Of a stretch of 64,000 nt of DNA, positions 52,670 to 63,474 are shown piece after piece. The notes under the pieces were generated by a model. It was not told the DNA's origin. It saw only the letters and a program-made list of their open reading frames with translations, and did no database searches. The translations under genes and the position numbers were made by a program. Origin of the DNA: Nomia melanderi (taxonomy: Eukaryota; Arthropoda; Insecta; Hymenoptera; Halictidae); the NCBI RefSeq assembly GCF_051020985.1, contig NC_135012.1, positions 6,326,451 to 6,390,450 of the forward strand, given 5' to 3'. Within the stretch, counting starts at the first letter, position 1. The number at the start of each line of letters is the position of its first letter.

Positions 52670-55108
52670 CTGTAGAGATCACGGACGGCTTGATCCTCTC
52701 GAGATGGATTTTGACATGTGTTTAGCTTATTCTCCAACGCCTGTGTTGATTAAACAATTGTTATTAATACATATTGGTTTTATAAATATGTCTCTGCTAC
52801 CTGTCCATACTTGTACAGTTCTCATAGAAATTACACGTATATCTACAATCAGTGTTACTACTTACATGTAGGACAATTGGGCAGGAAAGCAGGAAAATAG
52901 CGTGTATGTACAATAAAAGAACGAAATACAAAGCAAAACAATCTACATAAAGACCTGTGTCATAAGAATGTGGAAAATAATTTAACGGTGAAATATCATG
53001 GAGGCTTGGTCAGCACTTGGTTGATCTGGGTTGTTGTCGTATACATTGAGTAGGTGTATGAGCCTGGACAGATGGTAAATCAGTGGGTGTAGTGGACACT
53101 GTTTTTTTCCCACCCAGACAAGTGCACTTTACCCTCCTACACTCCATGCAGACCCACCTGTCAAGCTACCAAAACACCAGCTACATCACACTACCAATAT
53201 CATAGACTAATGTACTAGTTTTCAAATCATTTAAATGCATTTTAATCTAGTGCTCAAAACTGACAATAAAAAAAAAATAAAGAAATTTGTGCCATGTGAT
53301 TCACAGCTGCCTAGTACAAAAAAATATAATTTACGGCAACTGATAATAACTCTAAACATTTAAAGGGATACAAGCCATGCTTCAAGCTATTTCAATTTAT
53401 GTCAAACTGTACTCGACATATAAAACGCTTTTAATATATATAGTAAAGAAAATACTTACTCCAACTTTCCTCATAAGGTCACCGATCATACTCATCGCTA
53501 ATATTCTTGTGCATGGAGCCAATGGTGGATTCACATTATTATTGTTATTGTTGTTCCCAGTTACACCCCCTACCATTCTGTTTCCAACTAATTACAAACA
53601 GGAAAAGACACAAGTTACTACGGGTACATAATAATAAAATATCAAACTTATAGAAAATTCAGCTATTTAATGGTATGATACTTTCACATAAAAAGAAAAA
53701 AAAAATAGTCTACATGCAAATTGGATGCACAACATATTTTTTAGAAACTAAAATAAAGAACAAGTTTGTTAAAATAATTTTTATTTCATTAATAACAATA
53801 TTGTATATGTATATACACACACAGAAAGATGAAATTAATTAAAGCACATTCAAGTATGTTAATGAAGCATGAAAGTTAGATTCAGCAAAATGTTTTAATA
53901 AGTTTAAAATATTGATAAATAAATTATTAATCACTGAAGGAGAAATTTTAAGTTGTATACAAAAAATATAAATTGTGTTTCGATAAGGCAATTATAATGA
54001 AACTTTGCATCCATTTATTGCTCGTAATTGCATTGATTTGTTAGATATTAATATTTTTCTCGTTGGTCCTTGACATTGATAATATTAAAGATCATCTTTT
54101 AGGTCCAAAGCAAAACATGCGTTTAGTTTTACGAAACGTATTATGTATCTTACTTTTTAGTGGTGAAGTTGTATTACTTGGAGATATGGATTGTTGTACT
54201 ATTGGGGTAGATGATATATGAGTTTCCAATTCAACTTGTAGCTTATTACTATCAACATGATTACGAACTCTATCAGCAGATTTATCATTATCTGGTTGAT
54301 GTCTTTCTTGAACTTGAATCTCCTGCTTTAAATCTGTAACAATGAGCACTCTAGTAGAATCATGTTATTCGGTAATTATTTAAATTTGATCAGTAATTCA
54401 TTTGACCTCTAATTTCATCCATTAATCTCTGTACTATTACTTTTAGGCCTTCTTTTTCATCAAGTTCTGATTCCAGCAAAGCATTCTTTTCAATGGCTGA
54501 ATTAAGTTTAGCTTCTATCTCCTCTTCTGTTACCCTATTTATCCTAAAAAGTTAAATAAATTGTGATACTTCATATTCTTACTTTTATCACAGAGGATGC
54601 AAGTAATTAAATACCTATGAGCTCTTTCTAAATCATCATTTTTTTGTTCTAATTCCCTTATATACTTCAATAAATGATCATGTTGTGCTTGCAGATCTTG
54701 AGCCTTTCCTTGAAACATCGAACAATCTGCTGTTTGTTGATCTAATCTTGTTCTCAATTGCTCCACCTCTGTGGCTAATCTAATGTTTCGTTGTCGTAGT
54801 TCTCTACTAGTTTTCTCCGCTTGTTCCAAAGATGCTTCCAATTCTTTCTCTAACAATTGTGAGTTTTCTTGAAACTCTTCCAATTCCCTTTCTGTGTCTT
54901 CTTTTCTATAATAATAAAACAAGAGCTTTTATCTTTTGGTAATAACTCTAATCCTTGGTCATCTCAGAATTGCTTAATACGAACATATAAACAATATAAA
55001 TAATATCTTAACGTTAACTTACCTTCTATGTAATTGATTAGCAAGATCTTTCCAATACCGGACTTCATCATCCTTAGACACAAACTGTGGAGGGTCAATG
55101 TCCATCAT
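52670..55108 (-). CDS. nudE: Nuclear distribution protein NudE (C-terminus incomplete)
   Basis: NudE binds Lis1 and dynein and promotes dynein-driven nuclear migration, centrosome and kinetochore functions. On the minus strand I join 55108-55023, 54905-54615, 54543-54407, 54333-54154, 53587-53460 and 52740-52670. All introns are GT-AG and phases agree, giving about 297 residues plus a final piece I could not fix. The N-terminus MMDIDPPQFVSKDDEVRYWK leads into a long coiled coil (about residues 20-190: ERELEEFQENSQLLEKELE, ELEQKNDDLERAHRRINRVT) typical of NudE/Ndel1. A Ser/Thr-rich linker follows. The conserved C-terminal segment ARILAMSMIGDLMRKVG is there, preceded by a short Asn run, and then ALENKLNTCQN. 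Two adjacent ATGs (55108 and 55105) make the start ambiguous by one codon. The last exon ends in phase 2 at 52670. A short terminal exon after an acceptor near 52170 would add only a few residues. Confidence 0.92.
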
Positions 55109-55850
55109 TTTTCAGATATTTCCAATTTTATTGCTCAAATTTCAGGTTGTTGTTTTGAAAGCAAATGACAGGTACGATATATTCTATTTTATCAATAGCA
55201 TTGGAGCATCCTATAAACAAAACAGATTAATTTATACTCAAGAATTTGTCCAATTCATGAATAGCTTGTGATAAGACATTTATGCTCTCGTCGCTGAGTA
55301 TATACCCGTCGCGGTGAAAGTTTCATTGCTTTCGTTAGCCAAAAGTGTAAAAGAAAAAAAAAACAGAATAAAGAGAGAATAAATGCAATTACCCACTGGA
55401 TGTACGTATATACCCTCACGAAAATCAGAGCAACGTCAATCTAACCTACTTCACAGTGATAATACTAATAATAAATTAATTACAAAAGGATGAACGTGTC
55501 GCGAAATCGAGATACGAGTACACTCACAAAATGACACACCAGCGAATCGCATTACGCGTAGTAAGTGTAAGACAGCGTTTAGTTTGCAAAAATACTTATG
55601 AAGCAGGAGACTTACGTGGATCGTTAAATGGTACACAAGACGAAGCGACAAACTGTCCGACGTAAACCCCGCGGTTCTTCGATCGAACAGAAAAAGGATT
55701 GTCTTTTATCGGTGTGAATATTGAATGAAACGACCGAGAAACTCGTGTGGGCGCATCAAAACCGAGTCGCTTTACGATGCATATAAATACGGAAGACCTT
55801 GAAAAAGCACTAGCAAGTGAAACGTAGAGCGAGTGTCGCGTGGGACACAA
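55109..55850 (-). promoter_or_regulatory. nudE: nudE 5' UTR exons and promoter
   Basis: On the minus strand a non-coding exon ends at 55616 with a consensus donor (CCAC|GTAAGTC). An acceptor (TTTGTTTATAG) lies just before 55210, so the 5' UTR is probably split by a 405-bp intron. The second UTR exon starts with two overlapping five-codon upstream ORFs, the first ATG being at 55209. GC content rises toward 55.8 kb, where the promoter should be. Confidence 0.5.
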
Positions 55851-56976
55851 ATGTCATTACCGTGGAATTATGAGTCACTGATCGGCCGAGACGGTAAAGT
55901 AGAAAAAAGAAAACCGAGAAATCTGCTCTTGTGGATTCCGCGTTCCGACTACGACAGGAATCAAGCTCAGAACCATTCGTTCGATCAATCGTAGTACGAT
56001 CCCAAACCGTACCGCTGTACACGCGATCGATTTACATTCAGTGTGTTTCCCGTGCAACAATTTCGACTGAAAGACCCGCGCCTGTTTACCAGTTGCAAAA
56101 TGGCAGATACAAATATAGCGTGTGTCTCTCTCTACGTTCAATCACGGTGCTACGGCGCAGTTAAGGTGGCGTTCGAGAGCTAACCGGTTACACTTATATC
56201 GGACATGGTGGATTCGATCAAGTGTCGTTTTAGAAATTAGCTTTCTGTTGCCTCAGTGTCTTACATACACGTCTTGTATCGTGGGTGATAACAACGGATT
56301 CTAATCACTTTTAATATTTTTTATTTCCTCGTTCTTGTCACAGGGAACAAAATAAATCTGCGCCGCTGACGAGCTGCTATACGATCTGCATTCAAACCGA
56401 GATCTATGTGTTTGCTGTCTAGATAACAGATTTTACAAGCTTGTCTCGATGTTTACGATTCTCTGTAATTTATAATAAATGCAAAACGTTTAAAAAAATT
56501 GTATCTTCATTTCTTTCACGATCCCAGAAAATTCATTAAATCCTGCCATAACGATATTCTCATCGTAAAATGCAGACAACGATCGCACAATAAAATTTTT
56601 ATAAGTGGCTTTCTTGATACTTTTTCGTGTCGTTTCATGTTTATTGAACCCTTACGAAATACATCAATAAATCCTTGTGGAATTAGTACAAGAAAATCAT
56701 ATTTAACGATAAGTTATCACCAGATATCACGTTTTAATAATTACCGATCAAAAATACTTGACCGCCGATGGGTCCAGTGTTGTGATTAACAGAGAAATTA
56801 CGAAACGCGGGTAATGCCTAATAAAATTGTTCACAAGTACTTATTTTTGGAAGAGATCATCAATTTTTAACGCGCAAAATGCATTGTAACACTTGCCAGG
56901 TGCCAGAATGTGCAACGTAAATTATTAAATCATACCTTCATAACGATAAGTTAGGCTTCTAAGAGTGAGAAAAAGA
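55851..56976. other. Intergenic region, nothing recognised
   Basis: Small ORFs on both strands (60-96 codons) lack protein-like character. The first 400 bases are moderately GC-rich and may belong to the nudE promoter. No repeats or RNA genes were recognised. Confidence 0.4.
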
Positions 56977-57089
56977 TCACGCAAGTGTGACAGCGGCCTT
57001 TAAGATTGAACGTTTTCCTTATCTATGTTAATAATGAGTAAGACAAGGACAGTGCGAGTGTGCGACAAGGATACAGATAGCGAGCGGTG

Positions 57090-57103
57090 GCGCCATCTAG
57101 TGG
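57090..57103 (-). promoter_or_regulatory. CTCF-consensus motif in left foldback arm
   Basis: The minus strand reads CCACTAGATGGCGC, which fits the vertebrate/insect CTCF consensus CCASYAGRKGGCRS at all 14 positions. It sits within the left arm of the foldback. This is a motif match only; CTCF occupancy is unknown. Confidence 0.4.
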
Positions 57104-58484
57104 GGTGGAATTTGGAAAGTTTCTCCCTATACCCGTAATGTGTAAGACAAGGACAGAGATAGTGCGCGACAAGGACAGAGCTAGCATTCCTCAAGCCACC
57201 TACTTCGAAAAAGCATCTCATCAGTCCCTGGTACGTACGCGCGAAGCATGACGACCAAGAAGGTATCCGACAAGGATAGACATATAATTTGGCGGGGATA
57301 GACAAAGACGCACAATGGCCGACGCTAAGATTGCGCAATCGATGCAAACTCCTTTAATAAGACGACTCTCACGAATGACTCATTAACATTTGTGACTGGA
57401 GGTCGTAGAATGAACCTTCACCTACTTTCCCATATCAGTTTCGATAAGATTTTGCGTCGCGTTAATTATTTGCTAATTATTTTCTAACTCGATCTTCCGA
57501 GGTAATCTGGAATTTTTTGACAGCTTGCGCAAAAGTAATACATTTTCGTAGTTAATGGACGTAATTAGTGAAGTTTTATAATCGAAGAAATTAAAGCGGA
57601 TCACTGGCAATATTTTCGTAGCAGTTTAAATCACATTTGAGTTGTAGTTAATGAGTAATTAACGATTTTCGCATGGGTTCATTGATTTCTGTAAGGGGCG
57701 TAATGAGTAAGACAAGGAAAGGTACACTGGTGCGACAAGGACAAAGATACACGGGGTGGCGCCACCTATCGCGAGAACGCTGAAACTTTTAGTCAAATAG
57801 TACTAAATTAATTCCGCTAAGTGGCACCGTCATTAAACATCTCCGTCCTTTTCGCACCCATATACCTTTCCTTGCCGAACTCATTGCATTTCTTATAGAA
57901 CACAATCAACCCATCCAAATGTCGCTAGTAACTCATTAATTACGACTCAAATGTGACTGAAACCGATACCAAAATATTGATAGGGATCCACTTTAATTTC
58001 TTCGATTATAAAAGTTCACCAATTACGTCCACCAACCAAGAAAATTAATTATTTACGGGGAACCTACCAATAAATTCTAGACTACTTCGGGACGTCGAAC
58101 TAGAAAATAATTAACAAATAATTAACGCGACGTAAAATCCTATCGAAAATAATAGGAGAATGTACAGGGAGGTCCGTTTTACAATTTCCAGTCGCAAACG
58201 TTAACGTGTCATTCGTGGAAGTCGTGTTATAAATGAATTCTGCATCGATTGCGCAATCTGTGCGAACGCCATCGTGCGTTCTTGTCTCCCTCCCCCCAAA
58301 TCGTATATCGATCCTCGTCGGATACCTCCTTGGGCGTCATGCTTCGCGCGTACGTACCAGGGACTGATGAGATGCTTTTTCGAAGTAGGTGGCTTGAGGA
58401 ATGCTAGCTCTGTCCTTGTCGCGCACTATCTCTGTCCTTGTCTTACACATTACGGGTATAGGGAGAAACTTTCCAAATTCCACC

Positions 58485-58498
58485 CCGCTAGATGGCGC
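58485..58498 (+). promoter_or_regulatory. CTCF-like motif in right foldback arm
   Basis: The plus strand reads CCGCTAGATGGCGC, matching the CTCF consensus at 13 of 14 positions. It is the mirror partner of the site at 57090-57103. The two sites point in opposite directions (right arm plus, left arm minus), which makes the pair divergent and pointing away from the foldback centre. Confidence 0.35.
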
Positions 58499-59004
58499 CA
58501 CTGCTCGCTATCTCTGTCCTTCTCGCACACCCGCACTGTCCTCGTCTTACTCATTGGTGGGATAGGGACAGGATTTTGCCCATTACGAATCGCCTTTGCT
58601 TCTAAGGCCGCTGTCACGCCTACGTGAGTGATGCCCCTGAATACTTGCAACCGGCGTCATGTCGGTAAACATGATTTTTAAGCGTTTCGTCGAGGTTTTC
58701 CTTTTTGAGACAAATTTTTGGGACGTTGTAAGAATCGTCATTATAAATAATAACGTCATATCTGCAGAGAAACGGAATGCATGAGGAATAAATAAGTTAC
58801 GACGATTAAAGTAAGAAACATTATATATTTCCTTCCGTTTTTAATAAATTACAGAAGTGTAGAATATAACAAATATAACAATTCACATAATTACACAATC
58901 CACCGTGACTATTAGCGTTACGTTGTCAATACAGTAGCGTTACAAAATATTATTCTGTGCAGTGCAGTAAGTTCATAACAGATAATGGTAATAATGAGAC
59001 TTAC

Positions 59005-59041
59005 CTTCGAGGAAATGGCATATCCTCGCCGACTCTGTCAT
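59005..59041 (-). other. Possible minus-strand first coding exon
   Basis: On the minus strand an ATG at 59041 opens MTESARICHFLE and runs into a consensus donor (CTCGAAG|GTAAGTC). A short first exon of this kind could belong to an alternative upstream promoter of nudE or to an unknown gene. No downstream partner exon could be identified, so this is only a flagged possibility. Confidence 0.15.
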
Positions 59042-59542
59042 CCTTACACAAACGGACCTGGTCGAACGCGATCCTCGCATATGAGAAGCAACGATCCGGC
59101 GGTAACGACGTCGACGAGAACCCACCGATTTCCGTTATCGCGGAATCTAGCGCGACTGATTCTATCGATTTCCTGCCTCCCGAATCTCAACGAGTTCGCA
59201 CCGACGACGAGACACCGGCAAGATCGCTATCGCAGATGGGTGAACTGATAAGAAACGAAAGGAAGCTGTACACCGTAGAAAGGAAAACAGATACGAAGCA
59301 ATCTCGAAACGCGAGAGACAGTGTGAAGAAGAAAACTCATCGGATGGTTTAAAAAACTACTTACATAATCTTTTAATATATTCTTTGCCGTATACAAATG
59401 TAAGCAACTATTGGTGGGAAAAGAAGATACAAATTTTCTCGGTGCAGTTGTAGTTTCTCTGTCGGGATCAAGGTCGATACTTATCATTTAGAGGTACACG
59501 TGTGTACCGTGTCATCGTGTATATGTACGTGTGTTGGCAGAC

Positions 59543-59597
59543 GTGTGTGTGTGTGTGTGTGTGTGTGTTTGTTTGTTTGTTTGTTTGTTTGTTTGTA
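59543..59597 (+). repeat. GT then GTTT microsatellite
   Basis: A run of GT dinucleotides passes into GTTT tetranucleotides, 55 bases in total, in non-coding DNA. Confidence 0.9.
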
Positions 59598-59906
59598 GGT
59601 GTATGGTCTATTTGTTATTCCTCGAAGCACGTCCGTTTCTTTTCTCGTAATCTCTGAACTGATGATTCCTGAGCAGCAAGTATCTGGGTTTCGTCTAGAT
59701 TCGTTTTGTCCTCCGCATTTTCCTACGTCCGAGTCCTTTCGTTTTCGATTCTCTCATCTAGATCAGAGCTGGCCAAACCGTGGCGCGTGCGCCAAATGTG
59801 GCACATTGAATGATTACAAGTGGTGCATTGCATCCTTGCGCCTACTTATTCTTTCTTTTTTTAAGTGCTTCGATACACCTGTGTCTTTTGAACTCGCGTA
59901 AATGAA

Positions 59907-60159
59907 TTAACCCCTGGTCCTACAACAACGAGTGAGACTCGTGGTGAAGATTTTCAACATGATTCAATAAATGTATACATATTACTTAGTTAATCCGAAT
60001 TCAAAGTAAATATTATTCCTCTGTAATCGACTATTATACTTAAAAGGAAATATAGGCATAACATATGCATAGAATTTGTCCCTTTTTCCAATAAATTATT
60101 AATGACAAAATAACCGTATCGATCAGAGTTGAGAAAGAAATCACAGGCCAAGGGGTTAA
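59907..60159. mobile_element. TTAA-flanked MITE, copy C
   Basis: This is a 253-bp AT-rich element. The left end reads TTAACCCCTGGTCC and the right end in reverse complement TTAACCCCTTGGCCTGTG. TTAA lies at both boundaries, and a GAGTGAGACTCGTGG palindromic motif sits just inside, like the GAGGTGACTCTC motif of the copies near 3.5 and 7 kb. It is non-coding. Confidence 0.6.
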
Positions 60160-60435
60160 TTTAATTGCGAGATTGAGTTACTCCTTTTTCTTCCTTAAGC
60201 GAAGCTGATCCTACCCTTATTCCCATTCTCCTACCCCAACCGTGGATGTAAGAAAGTCGAAGATGTGCTTGAGTTGTACGGCGCATCTGAACTTGTCTGT
60301 GAACAAAATTGGCGTACGGTATGCAAAAGGTTGGCCAGCTCTGATCTAGATCGTCCCCCTCGGGTGTCCAGACTCAAAAGTGAAATTTCGTTCGCGTTAC
60401 ACTGAAATCACCGACGTCTACTCATTTCGAGCGAT

Positions 60436-60891
60436 TCAACACGTTAAATGCCGTTTCAGTCGACGACTGACGTGAATGATTTACTTGGAAACAATCGTAA
60501 TGTAAGATAATCGATGTCGCATCAAAATGGTCAAACGATGATTATTTGAAAACGTTTCTATATTATAGATAATGCTAGCTAATGCGATGACATTCAGCTA
60601 GATGAACTTGCAATAATAACAATGCAATTTAATCAAATGATCTAACCCTAATCGTGACTCTCAGTCACTTGTGAAAATAAAAGGAATGATTAAAATGTTA
60701 TTGTTTCTGTTTATAGGGCCAAAATTTTAAAAGTCCAAAGAAACTTTTGACAATATGAAATAATCAAAAAATTTAAGTAAAAAGTTCAAATGTGACTCAG
60801 AGTCGCATCATGGTCCGATTAGGGTTAATATCATATTTTTTCTATTTTGAGTATTTTGCTCTATGGAATCATGCGGCGTTCAACGCGTTAA
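60436..60891. mobile_element. TTAA-type MITE hosting a nested element
   Basis: The left end reads TCAACACGTTAAATGCCG and the right end in reverse complement TTAACGCGTTGAACGCCG; 13 of the 16 compared terminal bases agree. The 456-bp span contains a second element (60642-60828). Removing it leaves a unit of about 270 bp, similar in size to the other MITEs here. Confidence 0.5.
60642..60828. mobile_element. Nested TTAA-type MITE
   Basis: The left end CTAACCCTAATCG and the right end in reverse complement TTAACCCTAATCG are identical apart from the first base of the flanking TTAA/CTAA. Inside both ends lie GTGACTCTCAGTCAC-like motifs (left) and GTGACTCAGAGTCGC (right). The 187-bp element sits wholly inside the element at 60436-60891, so it inserted later. 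Confidence 0.6.
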
Positions 60892-61276
60892 CGTAACTAA
60901 GTTGATAACAGCGTAATGTAAAGATTGTAACGCGAAACAGTGAATAATTGTTACTACTTTTCTCTAAAAGGGATAATTGTACAGAAAATAGTCCCGATCG
61001 GCACTTAACGTGTCAAAGAATCTTCCAATGTGCGCAAAGAACTCCCTATCACTGAACAATCAGAAAGGCTCGAATAGATCGAATGAATATTCTGACGAAA
61101 GAAACCGTCCAGCCAGTTATCGCCTGTCAATCCTCATCTCGCGATCAGTTGAACGTGTTCAAAAAACCGATGATTCGAACGTGAACCGAATCGATGATCG
61201 TTCCGCCCCGCGAGGGCGTCGCGAGCTCCAAGCCCGAGCAGTGCGGCGAAAGAACGAGGTAAAAGTCGTAGGATAA

Positions 61277-61832
61277 AATACGTGGCAGGAGGGTAGTGAG
61301 GCACACAAATACGTGTCGGCATAGTGAAAATATGTAATAAACATATTTTATGCAATATATGAAAACTTATAGATTTACACAACACGGCTTCGTCGCCACC
61401 CGGGACCACCGCCACCCCCACCATTTCCTGCTGCAAGCACCGTGTCACCCTTTCCTCTTCAATCGTCCGCGTTACACGTCATTTTGGTTCGAGCTTGTCG
61501 AACATCAATGAAGACAAATAAATTTCGTGATTGACCGATTCGCCGAGAGGAAACCGGTCGGTTACGATCGCAGTGAAACCGTTATCACAGACGTAATCGT
61601 TCGATTCGTTAGATCGTTTTCTAGAGAGACACCGAAACGTCGATCGGATAATTTCTATAAAATTCGACGAATTCATTGTTCCAACTGATCCGTTCTCGAA
61701 TATGCTTGTTTCCCTTGTGGATTGTAAATAAATACTTGCAATTCAGACGAAGAGACTCGACTAATTTTTATTCGATCGAAGGGTGCCAGGTGAAGAGCAG
61801 GAATTGATACAAGGGATGGTACAAAAATCTGT
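61277..61832. other. Unassigned sequence
   Basis: Mixed-composition DNA with short ORFs and no recognised motif. A Gly/Pro-coding CCACC repeat near 61395-61425 is too short to support a gene. Confidence 0.35.
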
Positions 61833-62110
61833 TCCTCTCTTTCTCTCTCACGCACACGGCCACGCGTTCTCCCTTTCTCTCGCTTTCTCTCATTTCCTCT
61901 TGTTCTGTCTCGCTGTCACTCACTTTTTCGTTCGTTCGTTTTCTCTCTGTCAGCCTCGTTCGCTCGCATCTCACGCTGTCAATCTCTCTCAATCGTTCTC
62001 TCGTTCTTTCTCTCTTTCTTACCCTTTCTCACCATTTCTCTCTCTTTCTATCTCTCTTTCTCTCTTTCTCTCTCACTCTTTCTCTTTTTCTCTCTCGCTC
62101 TTTGTTTCTT
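61833..62110 (+). repeat. CT-rich (TCTCTT) pyrimidine tract
   Basis: About 280 bases of imperfect TCTC and TCTTT repeats create a spurious Ser/Leu/Phe frame of 206 codons. Polypyrimidine tracts of this kind are GAGA-factor-like sites on the other strand in insects, but no function can be assigned here. Confidence 0.85.
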
Positions 62111-62589
62111 CCGTTCTCTTGAACAAACTTGTTCTTGTTACGTGTTACAAATCAGTGCGCTCACCGTTTATAATCGATACGATCCAAAGTTATGTCATAT
62201 ATATACAGAACAATCTTAAATTGCGTAATCTGGGAAAAAACGCGAGTAAATTCATCTACCGCGGGTTAGGATTTCGTTACTCCCTCTCCTTTGGTTTGTT
62301 GTTGATATATTTCGCCGTTCTCTTCGCAAGCTCATCCGTCGTTGATCCGCTTAACATCTTTACAAACGAAAGACGCGTTCCGCGACGAGTGGTCCTCGAT
62401 TAATTCTTCTTAGTTCTCACGAGATTGGATCGTTCGAACGATCTTTTTATAGAAGAATTCGGGTCGGAGTCTGATCTCGATCATCCTCTCGAAAATAACG
62501 TGTGACTTCTTTAATTGGAACGAATTTCGTTAACGCATTTGTTGCGGTTGTGGTTATGCTATTTATTTCGTTATTTAGAATCTGAATCT

Positions 62590-62933
62590 TAGGTTATCGC
62601 GATCTAAATTTTAAATCGTAATGAAACCTGTAATTAACTGTGGAGTACAGACTACAACAAACTTTTAAATTAAGATCCAAGAAAGTATTCACTGTATAAA
62701 ATCGAATAAAATTCTTGCTTGAATGAAACCATCTCCGTTTCAATGAAATTCCTTTGATCTAGTCTTCGATTATCGTAATCTAAATTTTAAATCATAATAA
62801 AACCTGTAATCAACTGTACAGCACAGAGCACAACAAACTTTTGAATTAATCTCCAGGAAAAGATTCACTATATAAAATCGAAGAAAATTCTTACAAAAGA
62901 ACTCATCTGTTTCAATAAAATTCCTGTGAACCA
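62590..62933 (+). repeat. Tandem duplication, 176-bp period
   Basis: Two adjacent copies (about 62590-62757 and 62766-62933) share ATCTAAATTTTAAATC, AAACCTGTAAT, ACAACAAACTTTT and ATAAAATCGAA in the same order at a constant 176-base offset. The copies are diverged by scattered substitutions. There is no coding content. Confidence 0.75.
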
Positions 62934-63033
62934 ACTCTCGAAGACATACGTTACATAACCACCCGCAATCGACATCAATTATAAACATAAATACCGTTCC
63001 CCGCAGCAAACGCGTTAAACCAACCAACACCTA

Positions 63034-63199
63034 CTAACACATTGACTGATACCGTGGTCATCGATGACCGGAGCTTCCAAATTGCTGAAGAACAATTACA
63101 ATAAAAAACTTGACTTTAAATAAAAATATTTAGTAACACAAGTAGCTAGATCATAGAGTAACAAAACGCTAGAAATTCTCCTTGCAGTCAACGTGTTAA
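63034..63199. mobile_element. Short TTAA-type MITE, 166 bp
   Basis: The left end CTAACACATTGACTG and the right end in reverse complement TTAACACGTTGACTG form an 11-bp terminal repeat with one mismatch next to a TTAA-like target. An inner palindrome GGTCATCGATGACC lies near the left end. It is non-coding. Confidence 0.5.
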
Positions 63200-63474
63200 C
63201 GAGTCAATCGGTAAACCCTACCCGCCGCATAAACTTGCCAAACATCCAAACAAATATGTACGTGCACCGAACAACGACTCAAGAATCGTTCAAACCGTTC
63301 CAAACGTTCGAGCTTCCTGTTTCTAACAAGAAGGAACGATTCTTAATGAACATCCTCGAGGAACACTCTTAACAGAATCTCGTCGCACAGCCTGGTCGTG
63401 ACTACTTAATCTCGGTCCTGGCACGAATCTACCTCGAACAACATCCTCGCGAACGTGTTTCCATTTTCTTCATC

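Larger units (their letters stand above)
56977..58628. repeat. 1.65-kb foldback (two 0.8-kb inverted arms)
   Basis: The left arm (56977 to about 57780) is the reverse complement of the right arm (about 57815 to 58628), with symmetry around 57794 and a loop of no more than about 40 bases. Landmarks pair precisely. CAGCGGCC at 56991 pairs with GGCCGCTG at 58606. The segment TTATAATCGAAGAAATTAAAG at 57577 pairs with its complement at 57991-58011. A 152-bp stretch (57102-57253 and 58335-58486) is identical. Within each arm a motif containing GAGTAAGACAAGGACAG and GCGACAAGGACA recurs two or three times. The ORFs of about 115 codons in both arms share the same peptide only because of this repeat and are not genes. 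It could be a foldback transposon, an arrested inverted duplication, or a hairpin-RNA locus. No transposase is present. Confidence 0.9.

Noticed and set aside
57000..58627. Two 115-117 codon ORFs sharing a Cys/Leu-rich peptide
   Set aside because: They share sequence only because they lie in the two arms of the foldback, within the 152-bp identical tract. No family features were seen and there is no coding signal outside the repeat.
58957..59352. 131-codon plus-strand ORF
   Set aside because: It has an acidic/Ser-rich plausible look, but no domain, no splice context, and an overlapping ORF in another frame. A minus-strand donor inside it suggests non-coding exon sequence instead.
61783..62403. 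206-codon Ser/Leu/Phe ORF
   Set aside because: It is the translation of a TCTC/TCTTT microsatellite and adjoining sequence. It is not a membrane protein despite many hydrophobic residues.
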